DNA of 64,000 nucleotides from Fallopia convolvulus (GCA_964016875.1 OZ024723.1:11065343-11129342), one strand, 5' to 3'. Shown: positions 21,126 through 34,199, counted from the first letter of the stretch. The notes: generated by a model from the sequence alone, not told the origin. Program-made: numbers and translations.

Positions 21126-24100
21126 AAGTGGCAGTGAGAGGGAACAACACTTGGGTCATTGACATTGGCTGTTCAAATCACATGATGGGGAACTAAGACA
21201 ACCTCACCTCACTTCACACACAAGCCGAAGGAGGTCATGTGTCCTTCGGTAACAAGAACAAAGGGGAAATAATAGGAATATGAGAAGTTCTTCTTAACAA
21301 GTCAATCAAAATAAGCAACGCCAATTTGGTAAAAGATCTGGGATACAACCTCTTGAGTGTGTCTCAGATATGTGATCAAGGGAACAACATTGTTACCTTC
21401 GACTCAAGGGAATGCTTGGTCATCAACAAGAAAACCAACAAAATCATTCTAAGAGGGAGGAGGTCCAACAATGTCTATGTGGTGGACACTGACTTTGAAC
21501 CACCAAGGAAGTTGTGCCTTGCAAGCTCTCATGATGACATGGAACTCTGGCACATGAGACTAAGCCACGCAGGTGTAAATCAAATTCTAAAGCTGTATCT
21601 ACAAGATCTGGTCATTGGCCTTCCTCGAATTAACCTTGAGGGAGCCAAGTTGTGTGAAGCATGCGTTTGTGGTAAGCAAACCAGGAGTTTCTTCAAGCCG
21701 ATGAAGGTGGTAAGTACAACAAGACCCTTGGAACTAATTCACATGGATCTTTGTGGTCCCATGCAAACGGCCAGCTACGGTGGTAAAAGGTACATGTATG
21801 TTTTAATTCATGACTTTTCAAGATTTACATGGGTTATTTTCTTGAGATCCAAATCAGATGCATTCAGAAATTTGAGCCCTTCATCAAGAGAATGGAAGTT
21901 GGCATGGGATTGAAGCTCAAGTCTCTCAGATCTGACAATGGAACTAAGTTCAAGAACTTAGAGTTCCTTAAGTTCTGTGACAATAATGGTGTGTCTCATA
22001 ACTTCTCGGCGCCATGCACACCACAACAAAATGGAGTGGTCGAGAGAAAGAACAGAACCCTGGAAGATATGGCTCGCACCATGATGTTTGAGAATGTAGT
22101 TCCCGAAAGTTTCTGGGCCGAGGCGATCTCCACAGCAACATATATTCTAAACCGAGCCATGATTAGGCCAATGATCAAGAAAACCTCATATGAGTTGATC
22201 AAGGGAAGAAAGCCCAACATTTCTCATCTTAGGACCTTCGGCTGCAAATGCTTCGTCCACAACAACGGCAAACACAACCTTGGGAAATTTGATCCAAGAA
22301 GTGACGAAGGGATCTTCTTAGGATACTCCTCTCAAAGCAAGGCGTACAAAGTTTACAACAAAAGGACCAAGAAGATCGAGGAAAGCATTCATGTCGTCTT
22401 CAACGAACAATATGTGAAGATGGGAACAGAGCCCCAAGGAAAAGGAACTCCGTTCAAGTTGGTGAGACAAGAAGAAGAAGACGATGATGATGAGCCAAGA
22501 AAGACAGATGAAGACTATCCAAGTAGGAACAATGTCCCCCCACCAGACAACAACGAAGGAGCTCAACATCAAACTGATCAAGACTCCTTCGAAGTTCCCT
22601 ATACAACAGAAGAACCCCAAGATGCCTCCCAATCTAACACTCTTGTTCCTCGAGATGAAACAATACCAGAGTCTAGTATCCAGGGGGAACAACGAGGGAA
22701 CAATGAAGAAACTCTTGAAGAGAAAGGAACTTAGTGAAGAAGTCGAGAACAACTGTTCCCATGAAGAGGAAACTCAAGTTGAAGACGAAGAATAAACAAG
22801 GGAACAACATGATATCACAAACATTCAAACGAGGAACTACCACCAAAGGAAGGATCATCCCATCGACAACATCATCACTCCTTACGACAAAGGCGTGCAA
22901 ACTCGTTCCTCTCTCAACAACTTTTGTGCCTTCAATGTATTCGTCTCACTAGTAGAACCCAAGAACATCAAAGAAGCATTAAAAGATCCAGACTGGATTC
23001 AAGCTATGCAAGAGGAACTCCACCAGTTCGAAAGGAACAAAGTGTGGAAACTGGTTCCTAGGCCCAAGAACAAAAAGATCATAGGAACTCGATGGGTCTT
23101 CAAAAACAAGCTCAACGACACTAGGGTAGTGGCTAGGAACAAGGCCCGTCTAGTCGCCCAAGGGTATAGGCAAGAGGAAGGAATCGATTATGATGAAACC
23201 TTTGCACCAGTTGCAAGGATTGAAGCCATTCGACTCCTCATCGCCTACGCTGCTCACAAAGGCTTTAAGTTGTATCAAATGGATGTCAAAACAGCGTTCC
23301 TAAATGGGCGCCTCAAGGAAAAAGTCTATGTGGCACAACTACCCGGTTTTGAAGATGAGAACTTCCCAAACCATGTCTACTTCTTGGAGAGGGCCCTGTA
23401 TGGTCTCAAGCAAGCTTCCAAGGCGTGGTACGACAGGTTTGCTCACTTTCTCTTGTCCCATGGATACCTTCATGGTTCCATAGACAAAACTCTTTTCATT
23501 AAGAAAGAATCAAAAGATATCCTAATTGTCCAAGTGTATGTAGATGATATTGTGTTTGGTGCTACTAATGAGCTTCTTGTTGAAAAGTATAAGAATTTGA
23601 TGAGTAGCGAGTTCGAGATGAGTCTCATAGGGTAACGGACGTTCTTCTTGGGACTTCAAATATCTCAAGCCAAGGAGGGAACAAGGATCCATCAACAAAA
23701 GTACATCAAAGAGATGCTAGTAAAGTATGGGATGGAACACGTCAAGCCCATTGACACCCCTATCTCACCAAACTCAATGCTCAATGCGGATGAGACACGT
23801 ATTAGTGTGGATCAAAGGAACTTTCGAGGTATGATTGGGTCCCTTCTTTACATGACTTCCAGTAGACCCGATATCATATTTTCAGTATGCCTATGTGCGC
23901 GCTTTCAAGCTAACCCTAAGGAATCACACCTGAAAGAGGTGAAGAGAATCTTCAGGTATCTTAAAGGGAAAGACAACTTGTGACTTTGGTATCCAAGGAA
24001 CAGTTCCCTTGAGCTCGTTGCATACTCAGATGCAGATTTCGTTGGGTACCTTGTTGATAGAAAGAGCACCTCTGGAATGGCCCAGTTCCTAGGGTCATGT

Positions 24101-24481
24101 CTGGTATCATGGGGATCAAAGAAGCAAAACTCGGTGGCACTCTCCACAACAGAAGCAGAATATGTGGTTGCCGCCTCTTGTTGTTCCCAGGTTCTATGGC
24201 TTAAGTACCAACTTCAGGATTACGGTATGTCTTTTTGCCATGTTCCCATAAGGTATGATAATACAAGTTCCATTAACATTTCCAAAAATCATGTGCGTCA
24301 CTCACATACTAAGCATATAGACATTAGGCATCACTTCTTGCGTGATAATGTTGAACATGAGAACATTTCCATGGAACATCGTAGAATTGAAGAGCAAATT
24401 GCGGACATTCTCACTAAAGCTTTAGACAGACGTCCCTATCAGCATCTTCGGATGCTCCTAGGGATGATCACTCTAAACTGA
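21126..24481 (+). pseudogene. Sirevirus pol region: protease, integrase, reverse transcriptase, RNase H
   Basis: The protease site reads WVIDIGCSNHM, where the family has D-S-G or D-T-G, so Ile replaces the Ser/Thr. GAG-pre-integrase has LWHMRLSHAGVNQI and CEACVCGKQ. The integrase keeps its triad: HMDLCGPM, LRSDNGTKF and QNGVVERKNRTLE. The reverse transcriptase has QMDVKTAFLNG and the YVDD box (VQVYVDDIVFG, about 23530-23562). RNase H shows YSDADFVGY, DRKSTSG and the tail TKHIDIRHHFLRD. Frame changes lie near 21870 and between 22735 and 22890, with stops at 23633 and 23981. The polyprotein would process, copy and integrate the element; this copy cannot be read through. Confidence 0.88.
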
Positions 24482-25250
24482 ACAAGTCTCTATTTATTAT
24501 TCCCTCAATGCTTGGCTATTTTATCTTGAAATGCATGATAAGGAACACTAGGAATAATCGCTCTCATTTTGCCATGTTATTAGTCTAAAATTTTAAGTGT
24601 ACAAGTTGGAACTTCATTTCTTCTTTGGCCCAAAATGATCAACTAGAGTTCCCATAACCCTCATTATAAGCCATTGTGACGGTTGATCATAAAACCAACC
24701 CTTAACCTTCAATCAGACAAATCCTTCTCATGAGCCCAAACACTTGTCCCATTATCGAGTTGTAATTGTCTGATTCCCTTTTAAGTTCCCTAGCCTCACA
24801 AATGATTCTGAGTAAGAGTTCCCTTGTCCACTCCACTCAAACCTGACCTTTCAAAGATCATGAGAACTGGTGTACATTATGATTACGAGCAACGGAACAC
24901 TGAATTTTCGAGAAGTTGCAACGCCACTCGGGAAGTGGGAAAATATGTCAGAATTCGAAGCATTGAGGGCCAAGTATTTGAAACGCTCGATGTGACTTCC
25001 CATGGGATCAATGACGTGTGTCACAAGCGTGCTAAGGAAGTTGAAACGACTCTCCTCCCTCATTGGTTGATGGTTGTAGTAGAAAACCGCCTTTACCCTT
25101 CTACCCCTACCCTCTTCCTTCATGAAAACCCAAATTGCCATTTTTGGGATCCTCTTCCACCTTCATCCTCTGCAACTATCTCTCTCTCTGAAACCCTTTT
25201 CCCTTCCAATTCAAGCAAACCTCCAAAACCCCTCTCTTCCCAAAAATCAT
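24482..25250 (+). other. Spacer between pol and the env-like ORF
   Basis: No conserved domain. Short open stretches (24824-25270 plus strand) have no family resemblance I recognise. The spacer position is normal for Sireviruses with an extra ORF. Confidence 0.5.
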
Positions 25251-27516
25251 ATGGCACCCACTCACCCTGACCACCACATTCGTGAGTGGATCAACACAAA
25301 CCATAAATCTCCCTTCGCCTTCATTCTCCGAGAGGCGGATAAAGAATAAGATCCTGCCACTCGAGAAAAACTTTACAAGGGCCTCCACGATTATGTGCGC
25401 CAATAGCTCCACCAGCCCCGCACCGGATCCTTGCTCTTAGAATTCGAGGTTCTCGGCCAATCCTCCGCCCTTCCATTGGCGCAAACCCTTGCGCTTCCAT
25501 CCACCACCACCACATCTCAACTCCCTCCTCCATCTTCCTCCTCTCAACCACCATAACCAATCTCCACCTCCTCGGAAGCTATCATCTACGATATCTTCGA
25601 TCCTGAACCCCCAAAATCCAAATCCAAATCTAAAAAGAGAAAAGACAAAAAACTTCCTCTTTTGAGCCCTCGAAGAAGAAGACGAAGAAGTTTGTTCTTG
25701 CCATTGACGAGATCCTCAATCTCTCTCGTTCGTCCTCTTACGCTCCACTGTCACCACCACCTCCTCCTACTCAACCCTCCACTCTTCCTCCTTCTTTTGG
25801 TTCTGGGAACTCCCAATCCTAGAATCCTCCTCCACCAACTCCTCTCTCTAGCTCCAATACCATCTCTAGGAACTCTAGTCCCAGAGATCCTATCACCACT
25901 ACTTCCTCTCTCCCTACCATCGATGGGACCCCTAATCCCATCGACCCTCCTCCATCCTCTCTAACCATCACCAACCCTACACCTCCCCTAACGCCAAATT
26001 CCCCACTCCTCCTCCTCCTCGGGTTTCCTCCCCCTCACATCAAAAATCCCTTCCTCCCACTATCACAAAAGTCTCTTCTTCTCCCTCCCCGGCCAAACAA
26101 AAAATCAACCTCGACTTTGACGAGGATTCCTTGCCTATAGCTGAAGTTGTTCACCAAAAGCAAGTGGCCCGTGATCCTATCATCATGGGAACGGCCTCAG
26201 AAGAAGCTCGCCTCGCTGCTATTGAGGTTGAGCTTACGGACGTCATCAACCAGCCCTCCTCCTCCAAGCGCCCATGAGAAATAGGCGCTCACGATGAGGC
26301 AGAGGACGCCCATCACGATGGAGCCCCAACCCAGGCCAATGATGTTGGCACAAGCCTAGGCCAGCAAGAAAAACAAGCCCAAACATAAGGGACCCCAGCC
26401 AATGCCGACGATGCTAGAGTCCCCATGGGCAGTCGAAAGGAGAACGTCGAGGATATGAGCCTCTCCTCCAACTCGGATGGCGATGGGGCCACCGAGGTTC
26501 TCGACCCAGAGGCACTCGCAAAGGAGCATGCCCAAGCCTTGGCTAAAGACCAAGAAGGTCGCCAAATGGTGTCGGAGCGAGCTCCCAAGGACAAGGAGCC
26601 TCTCCTTCTACTGAAAGCCGCTCCCTCTCCTTCAAAGAAAAGAAAGGTTGCTCCCTCCAAGGGAACCAAGAACAAGAAGGGGAAGGGACCAGAACCAAAG
26701 AGGGTTCCCATCACAGCGGACAGAAAGCTTATCACGCCGCTAGTCCTCTCCGAGTCCCAACTCCTGAAACAAGGGCTCAGGGAGCTGTGGGAACTCATCA
26801 AGGCCGAGGAATGGGAACAGGTGTGCGACTCTGTTGTCCAAGTCGACCTTGAGCAAGTGCGCCTCTTCTAAAACAACTTTGACATCAAAGTCGAAGCCAA
26901 TCAGGGCACTCTTTCCCTTCATGACGATGCTTACATCTTCACCACCTCCACCATTTTTCGCCAGCTGAATGTCCCTCTCAAGGGTCTAGACTCTGTTCCA
27001 CTCAAGAACTAGGGCGAATTTGACAAGGATGTAGTCTATGATGCCGTCTATGAAGGTCGAGTTCCAGAAACAGGGACCCCCACTCACAACCTCTTCCTCA
27101 TAGCCAAGCTGGCTCACCAGTTCATCATCACGGTTTTGATCCCTCAGCAAGAGAAGTATCATCAGCTCAACATCCAAGACGCCATTCTTCTCTACCACTT
27201 CCTCCACAAGATGCCAATCAATCTTCCCTGCATCATACTTGGGCATATGGACAAATGCATGGCCTCCACCTCCCATTCCCTGCCTTATGTTGGCTTAGTA
27301 AAGAAGCTCTTGGTCAAGGAAGGCCTGTATGACGACTCCAAGGAGGAAGTGACCCTCAGAAGGGAACTAGACATGTCAATGGCCCAGAAGATGTGTCACT
27401 TTGAGCAATCCGAGGATCATCAAGGGACCCTGCCTCTAGTGAAGGATCAAGTGTTAGGAACACTCAAGTGCTCATGCACATGGCGGCAAATCTCGAGAAC
27501 ATCCTATCGATCATGA
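25251..27516 (+). pseudogene. Sirevirus 3' env-like ORF with putative plant transposon protein domain
   Basis: A start at 25251 (MAPTHPDHHIREWINTNHKS) leads into a Pro/Ser-rich and then Lys-rich, low-complexity region, probably disordered. The C-terminal part from about 26870 resembles the domain called putative plant transposon protein (PF20167): DIKVEANQGTLSLHDDAYIF, AKLAHQFIITVLIPQQEKYH, LNIQDAILLYHFLHKM and INLPCIILGHM. This ORF occupies the position of the env-like gene of Sireviruses; its function is unproven and I see no clear signal peptide or membrane anchor. Multiple stops (25348, 25404, 25554, 26276, 26386, 26869, 27010 areas) and frame changes make it a pseudogene. Confidence 0.65.
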
Positions 27517-27917
27517 GTCGGCTTCGTGATCACTTGATCCCCAAGTCCCCATGATCCTTCCCTTTTTGTTCCTTTAGCTTTGTTTTTCCCCACATGATGT
27601 AATGGTTCCTCCTTGTACATCTTTTGCTTAACTAATATAATGGCTTTTGGTATGATTGTGTGTTCCTATCTTTCTTACTATGCTTTCTATTTCCGATGAT
27701 GCCAAAAGGGGGAAGGACAAAATGTGTGAGATGAGTCATGTTAAGGGTTATCACAGAATATGCTATGCCTAAGGGGGAACTAATGCATAATATGCTAAGT
27801 AAGGACTTAATGTTTCATAGAAATGGCTCCCAAGGCTCATACTTAGGGACTCAGATGCACATCATGAATTTTCACACAATGAAATACTTGTTAATTTTGT
27901 AATGGGTTTGTCATCAT

Positions 27918-28902
27918 CAAAAAGGGGGAAATTGTTGGGCGGTGTTGGGAACTCTGGAACAACGATGCTTGTCTCCAGTTTTGATAATGACAAACGCCAT
28001 ATGGGAACTAACGCTTTACATTCAAGTATTTCAAGGGAACACCAGATTTGAAAAAGACTCTCCATGAAGGGAATGCAAAAGCAACACAAAAATACACGAT
28101 AGCAAGTTCCCATCAAGGGAACTCAGAAGACCGTCGTTCCCCGCATATGGGATCTCACATGTGATGACAGACACTGCAGCGCGAATCGTGGGATCCTATT
28201 TTTGACCGAACGAAGGCACAGTATGTTCCTTAGACTGGGAGGAGTGATCCAACGGCCCAATTGACATTTGAAGTTCACTAAGTTCAAATCAAGTCACATA
28301 TGGAGATTGCAAACTTGGCATGCAAGACAAAGGGCATTTTGGACAAACATGAAAATGAAGATTGGAGCCCAAGTTCAACTGAGTATAAAGGCAAATGAAT
28401 AGTGCTCGGAATTCGCACTTCTCACAGAACAAATATCCACACACAAAGAGACAAGAGAGAAAAAGTGAAAGAGAAGTCCCAGGCAGCGAGTGTGCGATCT
28501 CGGCGACGGTGAATCCAAGTTCCCAGGAGTTAGGGAACTGAGACAGTAAGCTCAAAGGTGTAAGGTTCGATTTATCTTATGTTTAGTTGAGTTGTTCGAT
28601 TAGGAACTAGGTTGAGAAGACTTGCTAGTGTTGCTAGAGTTTGGAAGAACTGCTAGGAACAAAGAAGTGTAAGTCTTGTCTGTTCTAACTAGGGAACAAT
28701 CAATAAAACAAGTAGATCATTCAAAATTCCTTCAAGCGGATGTAGAGGTTTACCCACACAACTAGTTGGTTGTCGTGGGGTTCCTCTATAAAGGAACTGT
28801 GTCTTTTACATTCCGTTTTACTTGCGATTGTTTACTTCCGCTGCCTTGGGAACAACCTAACCGCCAGTTCCCAAGCTCTTACTAACGCACGACGATCCAA
28901 CA
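27918..28902 (+). repeat. Polypurine tract and 3' LTR of the Sirevirus element
   Basis: The purine run aaaaagggggaaa (27919-27931) directly precedes the LTR, which opens TGTTGGGC at 27933 and closes at 28902 in the same CCAACA end as the 5' LTR. The LTR is 970 bp and keeps the segment of about 40 bp lost from the 5' copy. Confidence 0.88.
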
Positions 28903-29129
28903 GTAGCTATCTACTATTGGGAAATTCTAAGGCTATTGAATCACCACTCACCAGCCACGTTGAATGGAACAGTAGTGTAAAAAAACTTATCAGTTCAATC
29001 AAGTTTAATTAGATTCTTCTCAAATTAGATTCTTCTTGATATATTTTTGTATTAACTTAATCTTTTGGTGGAGTCAATTGGTTTTGTTCTTTTTCCTCAA
29101 TTAGATTTTTATTGGCTTCGTTACAGAAT

Positions 29130-29161
29130 TCGCATGCTTGAGCACCCGGCACATCTACTAG
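29130..29161 (+). other. Helitron-like 3' terminus
   Basis: A tgctTGagca mini-hairpin (29135-29144 area) is followed by cccggcacatctactag and then T. Plant Helitrons end with a GC-rich hairpin, a short spacer, and CTAG or CTRR before a host T. The 5' stem arm looks mutated. Confidence 0.4.
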
Positions 29162-29181
29162 TATATATATATATATATATA
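29160..29181. repeat. (TA)n microsatellite
   Basis: About ten TA units follow the Helitron-like end, a TA-rich target consistent with the insertion preference of Helitrons. Confidence 0.85.
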
Positions 29182-29212
29182 GAATAATGCTCTAGTGAAA
29201 GCATTCTTTAGA

Positions 29213-29247
29213 GTGTAAGCATGTGGTTAAAGGATAGTTGTTGGATA
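29213..29247 (+). repeat. Candidate left terminal inverted repeat of the ULP1-MULE
   Basis: gtgtaagcatgtggttaaag with following sequence pairs, after reverse complement, with 42611-42644 (about 27 of 35 positions). Similarity fades on both sides. Confidence 0.4.
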
Positions 29248-29249
29248 GG

Positions 29250-31139
29250 AGAAAATAGGAGGATAGGATTAAAAAAAAGGGGTGTAAAAAGCTTAAATGG
29301 GGATGTTGTACAGTACCATTTCAAATATGGAGAGAATCAATTATGGTTTTTAATCGGTTAAAAAATCCTAAATTTTAGAGCATATTAATTTATTTCCCTT
29401 TAAGATGCTTTCTCTGCTTCTCCATAAGCTTCAAGGATCTCTTTGTTTTTATATATGCGGTTTCTCTTTCACGTGAAATTAGGTTTTGTGCAGAGCCGGA
29501 GAGCGATCGATTGCTGAAGTTTTGGCCCGGTATTACTTCTAGGTAAAGCATTTATTGCTTAGTCAATTTGATCGGTCTTTCTTCGGTCTTTCTCCCCTTA
29601 AATTCATTACTAAATCTGTATTTTGTGTAGTTTGGGGGTTTAATACACGTGTTCTTCTTATCCTTCTTGTTGTAGCAGCGAACTGGCACTTGTTTTCTCT
29701 TGAAATGAGAAGAAATTGAGAAACAATCTTTTCGATTGAGTTGTTTGGCGTACGAGTGAGAGGATTTACGCTCTGGAAATGGATACTGGTTTCGGTAGTG
29801 GTCTTGTTGAGTATGGATATGGATGTTTCAGGTTCCTTGCATCAATAGGTAACAATGGTGAGTTCACCAAAGGCAAAGAACATCACAAAACGGAAGTAAG
29901 AAAGAGGGTACATGAAAACAAATAGTATTCATGGCAAATAAGTTTATTGTTCAATGATATGAAATTTGTTTTTCAATTGGTGTAATGAATATGTTGTTGT
30001 TATTGAGAATAATACTGATATTGTTCAATTCATTATGTAAGAGGTTTTTACACCCCTTTATTAAGTTTAGGGAATAATAGGAGATCATGATCAATATTAT
30101 TCACAATAAATACTATGGTTTTTAAATAATAAGGATTAATTGGAAAAAATGGATCTCGTTCTATCTTTGATCAAGCATATGAAAATAGTGTTTTTCAATT
30201 TGGATAGTATGGTTTTGCAACACTGATATGTGTATGACAGTTTTGCAATTTTTTTCAAGTATCACAATATACTTTTTCACTTTGGATGGTATGGCTTTGC
30301 AACACTGATGATATGACTATGATAGTTTTGCAATTGTTTTTCAAGTCTCAAAATATACTTATTCACTTTGGATGGTATGGTTTTGCAACACTGATATCAT
30401 TTGTTTTTAACCGACTTTTTAAATGGAATAGGTGGTAATGATCAACAGTTGGACATTGGAGAAAGTCAAAGCGCACCAAGGTCCAATTTAAAAGATTTCG
30501 CACCAGGGGACATGTTCCAAATGATGATAATGTTGATGTATTTGACCTCGGTCCAAAAAAGAATTGTAATTCATAAGCATTGTAATTGTTATTCCTAAGT
30601 AGTGTAATGATTATTGATAGCATAACTTAATACAAATAATCACATATTTTTCACAATATTAAAGATTGTTTTTCAAAAGCATTGTAATTGTTATTCAATA
30701 GTATACATTATTTATGTCAATACATTCTAATAATACTAGTGAAAACCATTGAATAAGGTTAGTTATTCACGATGAACAATGTTGTCTTTCATCTACTTTT
30801 ATTTAGTTATTCATATTGATATTATTGTATCCATATACAAGAAGAAGAGTCTTGTGCGAACGGTCGCGTGTGTGAGAAATGAGAAATCTCCCTGGCCGTT
30901 CGATCGTATAACACGTACGGTTGAGATTGCTCTTATCTAAAAAAACAACTGTAAAAAAAGGAAACACGCCACTTTGAGCGTATATGAGATATAGTTCATC
31001 GTCTTCTCTTCTCTCGCCATTTCTCTCTCACTCACTTTTACAGTTTCCGAAGCGGTTTTCAAGCAGTTCAAGCTATTTCGGAGCGATTTCGAGCCTGATT
31101 CTTAGCATTAATGCCATAGAAAGCTTAATCCAGTTCTAG
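29250..31139 (+). other. Left arm of the ULP1-MULE, upstream of the protease gene; no gene recognised
   Basis: AT-rich with short leader-like pieces (29480-29560) and a tandem repeat (30189-30400). The interval 30970-31139 is CT-rich and probably the 5' leader of the ULP1-like gene. No ORF with family resemblance is seen. Confidence 0.5.
30189..30400. repeat. Imperfect tandem repeat of 81-86 bp
   Basis: Units beginning tttggatggtatggttttgc recur at 30200, 30281 and 30367, giving about two and a half copies. Confidence 0.75.
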
Positions 31140-33379
31140 ATGGAGAATCGAAGTTCGTCTCAAGAGAATCAAGGTATTTATCTCTCGTTTTAAATTTACA
31201 GAAACCCTAGGTTTTTTCGTTTGTTATTTGTGTTTGCCGAGTGTATATATACTAAATGTTTGATCAATTGTGTGTTTTTTAGTGTTTATTTGAGTTGTTT
31301 GAAGTTGATAGTGTTGATTTTGGTGTTTTGTGCTTTTCTGAATAAAAAATGCATGATACGTCACTTTCTTTTTACTCGATTTTTGGTCCTACCACTTGAA
31401 TAAATTAGAAATTGTGTGTACATGTGTGTATTTGTTAGTTGCATGAAATGATTTGGTATATGTACGTGGGGAAAGTGTTAGTGATCTTGTGTTTGACTTT
31501 TGTTCATTCATTTGTGCATATTTGTTCATTCAAACTGGCATAGCATTTGTTCATCAAAAACTGGTATTTGTTCATCAGAAACTTGCATTTGTTCATCAGA
31601 AACTTGCATTTGTTCATCAATAAAATCAAACATTGTGTTGGATACATGTGTGAATTTCTGCTTTGTATTTCTTGTTTATTTAGTGAATAAACATGCAGGA
31701 TCTATTAAACAACGTTCTGCAAATTATAAACAAGTAAAACATCTAAGGTTTGGTACAATGACAATCAGAGAAGATGAAATATGTGCTATTCGAAGAGGTT
31801 TTGCATTTTTTATTTTTTGTATTGTTGGTTTGATATGTTTTTTGTGCTTTTAAAATATGTGTTTATAGTGTCTTTTATCCCTTTTTTGTAATAGAAATCA
31901 GGAGCAAATCCGGAAGTGATGCTTCTTCTCCTGTCGAAAAGCTTGTGAGAAGGAAATCAATTGCTAAGGAGCCGGATTCAAAAGCAATTTCTACCGAAGT
32001 GCATGTATTGAGGCAAAAGCCGGACTTTGAGTCGTCTCCATCAAATAAGAGACGTCGGTTGGACAAGGGTAAAAAGGTTGCGTGTGATGAATTCCCCGAT
32101 GATGTGTTGCTAATTGATATGATCCCTAGAAAGGGAGTGATGATAAACGAACTATCTGAGAGGAAAATGGATGCTACTGTTGGTGAATTACAAGTTGTTG
32201 GGAAGAAGAGGAAAGTTGATATTGTTGTCGGTAAAGAACAAGGTGTTGGTAAAAAGCCAAAAGAGAAGGTGCGATTGAGAGCTTTGAAGCGTGGGTATTT
32301 GTCGTTGAGTCACAAGAACTCTCCCAAGCTGATCTGTGAAGTTATTGCTGGTTTTGAAGGGGGGAGCAAGTTTACTGCTCTTAAAGAGATGGGGTTTGAG
32401 CACCTCATACAGTGGAATGTGACTGATCTACCTAGAAAAGTTGCGCTACTATGTTGCTAGCTGTTTCGACCCTGCATCATGCACATTGAAGATTGGTGAT
32501 GGACCAGGTGTTAGGATAACACCTGAACTTGTGCAATTTTACCTTGGTCTACCTCGTGGTCCAAGGACAATTTCTATCCCAAAAACTGTCAAGCATTCAG
32601 ATATGTACAATACTTTTAGAGAACAGTTTGTGTTGGTTGAAATTGATGAGGTGACAGGGAAGAAGAAATTGATGGAGTTTGAGAAGATGAAAATTGGGCA
32701 TTTGAGTACAGTGATCAAGGAGGCTAATAACGGTGGTGCTTGGTTTAGGAGAAACTTTGTTATATTGTTCTACACCCTTTGTATAGAGAGCATTCAAAAT
32801 GGTGGTGTAAACTTAAAGTTCTTGGATCATTTGGTAGATTTGGACAAGATAAGTGAGTATGATTGGTGTTCTCATCTTGTTGAGAAGTTGGTTGAGAATG
32901 CTGATTCATGGAGGAAAACAAACAATGGGTTTTTCAGAGGACCTATTTTATTGTTGCTGGTATGATTTCTAATTTGTTCATTACTATCATCAGTTTGTTC
33001 ATTGGTTTATGCATATTTGTTCATTAATAAGATTAATCTGTTCATGACAGATTGTATATTGTGATTGTATGCTCATCTATCATCGTCTTAAAACTCCAAG
33101 ATCCTTCCCGGTGATCAAGCATTTCAACCATGATTACTTAGGTGAGAGAGAGAGTTTCGAGGTTTCCAAGGGTGGTTTTGGGAAAGGCTATTTTAGAGGT
33201 TTGGTTGACTTTGTTTACCCTGGTGTTGATCATGACAAGAATGAAGGGAAAGCCCCTGCTTCTGACCATTTGAAAGAACGAATTGATCTTGGCGATGATG
33301 GTGACATATGTGTTTTTGATTTTTTGCATGTTTTTGTCTTTATATTTTTTGCATGACGGTGATGTATATTTATTTGTAC

Positions 33380-33662
33380 ATTAAAACTGGCATATCATTT
33401 GTTCATAAGAAACTAACATTTGTTCATCACAAACTAGCATTTGTTCATCACAAACTAGCATTTGTTCATTACAAACTAACATTTGTTCATCAGAAACTAG
33501 CATTTGTTCATCACAAACTAACCTTTGTTCATTAGAAACTAGCATTTAATCATTACAAACTAACATTTGTTCATCAAAAACTAGCATTTGTTCATCACAA
33601 ACTAACCTTTGTTCATCAGAAACTAGCATTTGTTCATCACAAACTAACATTTGTTCATAGCA
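33380..33662 (+). repeat. 21-bp tandem repeat array (catttgttcatcacaaacta) in an intron
   Basis: About thirteen units of 21 bp follow one another with few changes inside an intron of the ULP1-like gene. Because 21 is a multiple of three, it leaves a spurious open frame repeating KLAFVHH. Confidence 0.9.
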
Positions 33663-34199
33663 TGTTTTTTCTTTTTAAAAAAAAATTATGTACTTATATT
33701 GATTATTTCTTGTGTAGTCATTTCTGAAAGAACATCTTGAGATGTCAATGGAGCTTGCATCAGCATTGAAAAGATATCTTGATCATGTGCAAAGAGCTCC
33801 AGCTGAAATTGCCAACCACAGACTTTTCACCAAGATCAATGAAGCTTTTGAGAAGCTATTGGGGGTTGAAGGGTGTTTCATCATCATCCCAATCTGGCAC
33901 CCAAGAAGATTTTGAATCGCCAAGCCAAAATTCATTCTGGGAGGAAGATACAAAGGTCTTGGATGAAATTGAGGCCGCAATGAAGGCAAAGAAGCGTTTT
34001 GAATTACCTTCTTTTGACTTGGGTGTGTTTCCGTCGAGGGATGATTGAGCTTGTGTTTCAGATATTGCTAGGGAAAGCGTTATGATGCAAGAAGATGAGG
34101 CCAAGAAGGTTGATGTGACAAGGAAGAAGGAACTAAAGATTTCGTTTGTTTGTAAGGGTTTAACTGATGAACAAATTAGAAAAAAGGCTGAGGAAGACA

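Larger units (their letters stand above)
18169..28902 (+). mobile_element. Complete Sirevirus-type Ty1/Copia retrotransposon with env-like ORF (10.7 kb)
   Basis: Two LTRs (18169-19110 and 27933-28902) flank a primer-binding site, gag with zinc knuckles, protease, integrase, reverse transcriptase, RNase H, a long extra 3' ORF, and a polypurine tract. The flanks read gtagt (18164-18168) and gtagc (28903-28907), a four-of-five match that is probably a decayed target duplication. Long LTRs, two zinc knuckles and a 3' env-like ORF are Sirevirus (SIRE/Maximus) hallmarks. LTR differences (an indel of about 40 bp near 18260 versus 28019-28060, plus point changes) and many internal stops show it is not recent. 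Confidence 0.88.
17226..29161 (+). mobile_element. Probable Helitron remnant carrying an MSH3 exon, split by the Copia and Sirevirus insertions
   Basis: The non-LTR-element DNA at 17226-18168 and 28903-29161 ends on the right with gcttgagcac...acatctactag followed by T, which resembles a plant Helitron 3' end (small hairpin, then CTAG, insertion next to T). Helitrons often carry gene fragments, and a single MSH3-like exon lies at the left edge. The 5' end is not in the window. The hairpin is weak (stem of four or five pairs), so this call is tentative. Confidence 0.38.

Noticed and set aside
26313..26801. 162-codon minus-strand frame
   Set aside because: Antisense of the env-like ORF low-complexity region; no domain or start context.
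33353..33535. 60-codon open frame of KLAFVHH-type repeats
   Set aside because: It is the translation of a 21-bp intronic tandem repeat; the period is a multiple of three, which keeps the frame open without coding.
33380..33662. Regular 21-bp repeats that could suggest a CRISPR array
   Set aside because: There are no unique spacers, units abut one another and drift, and this is plant nuclear DNA.
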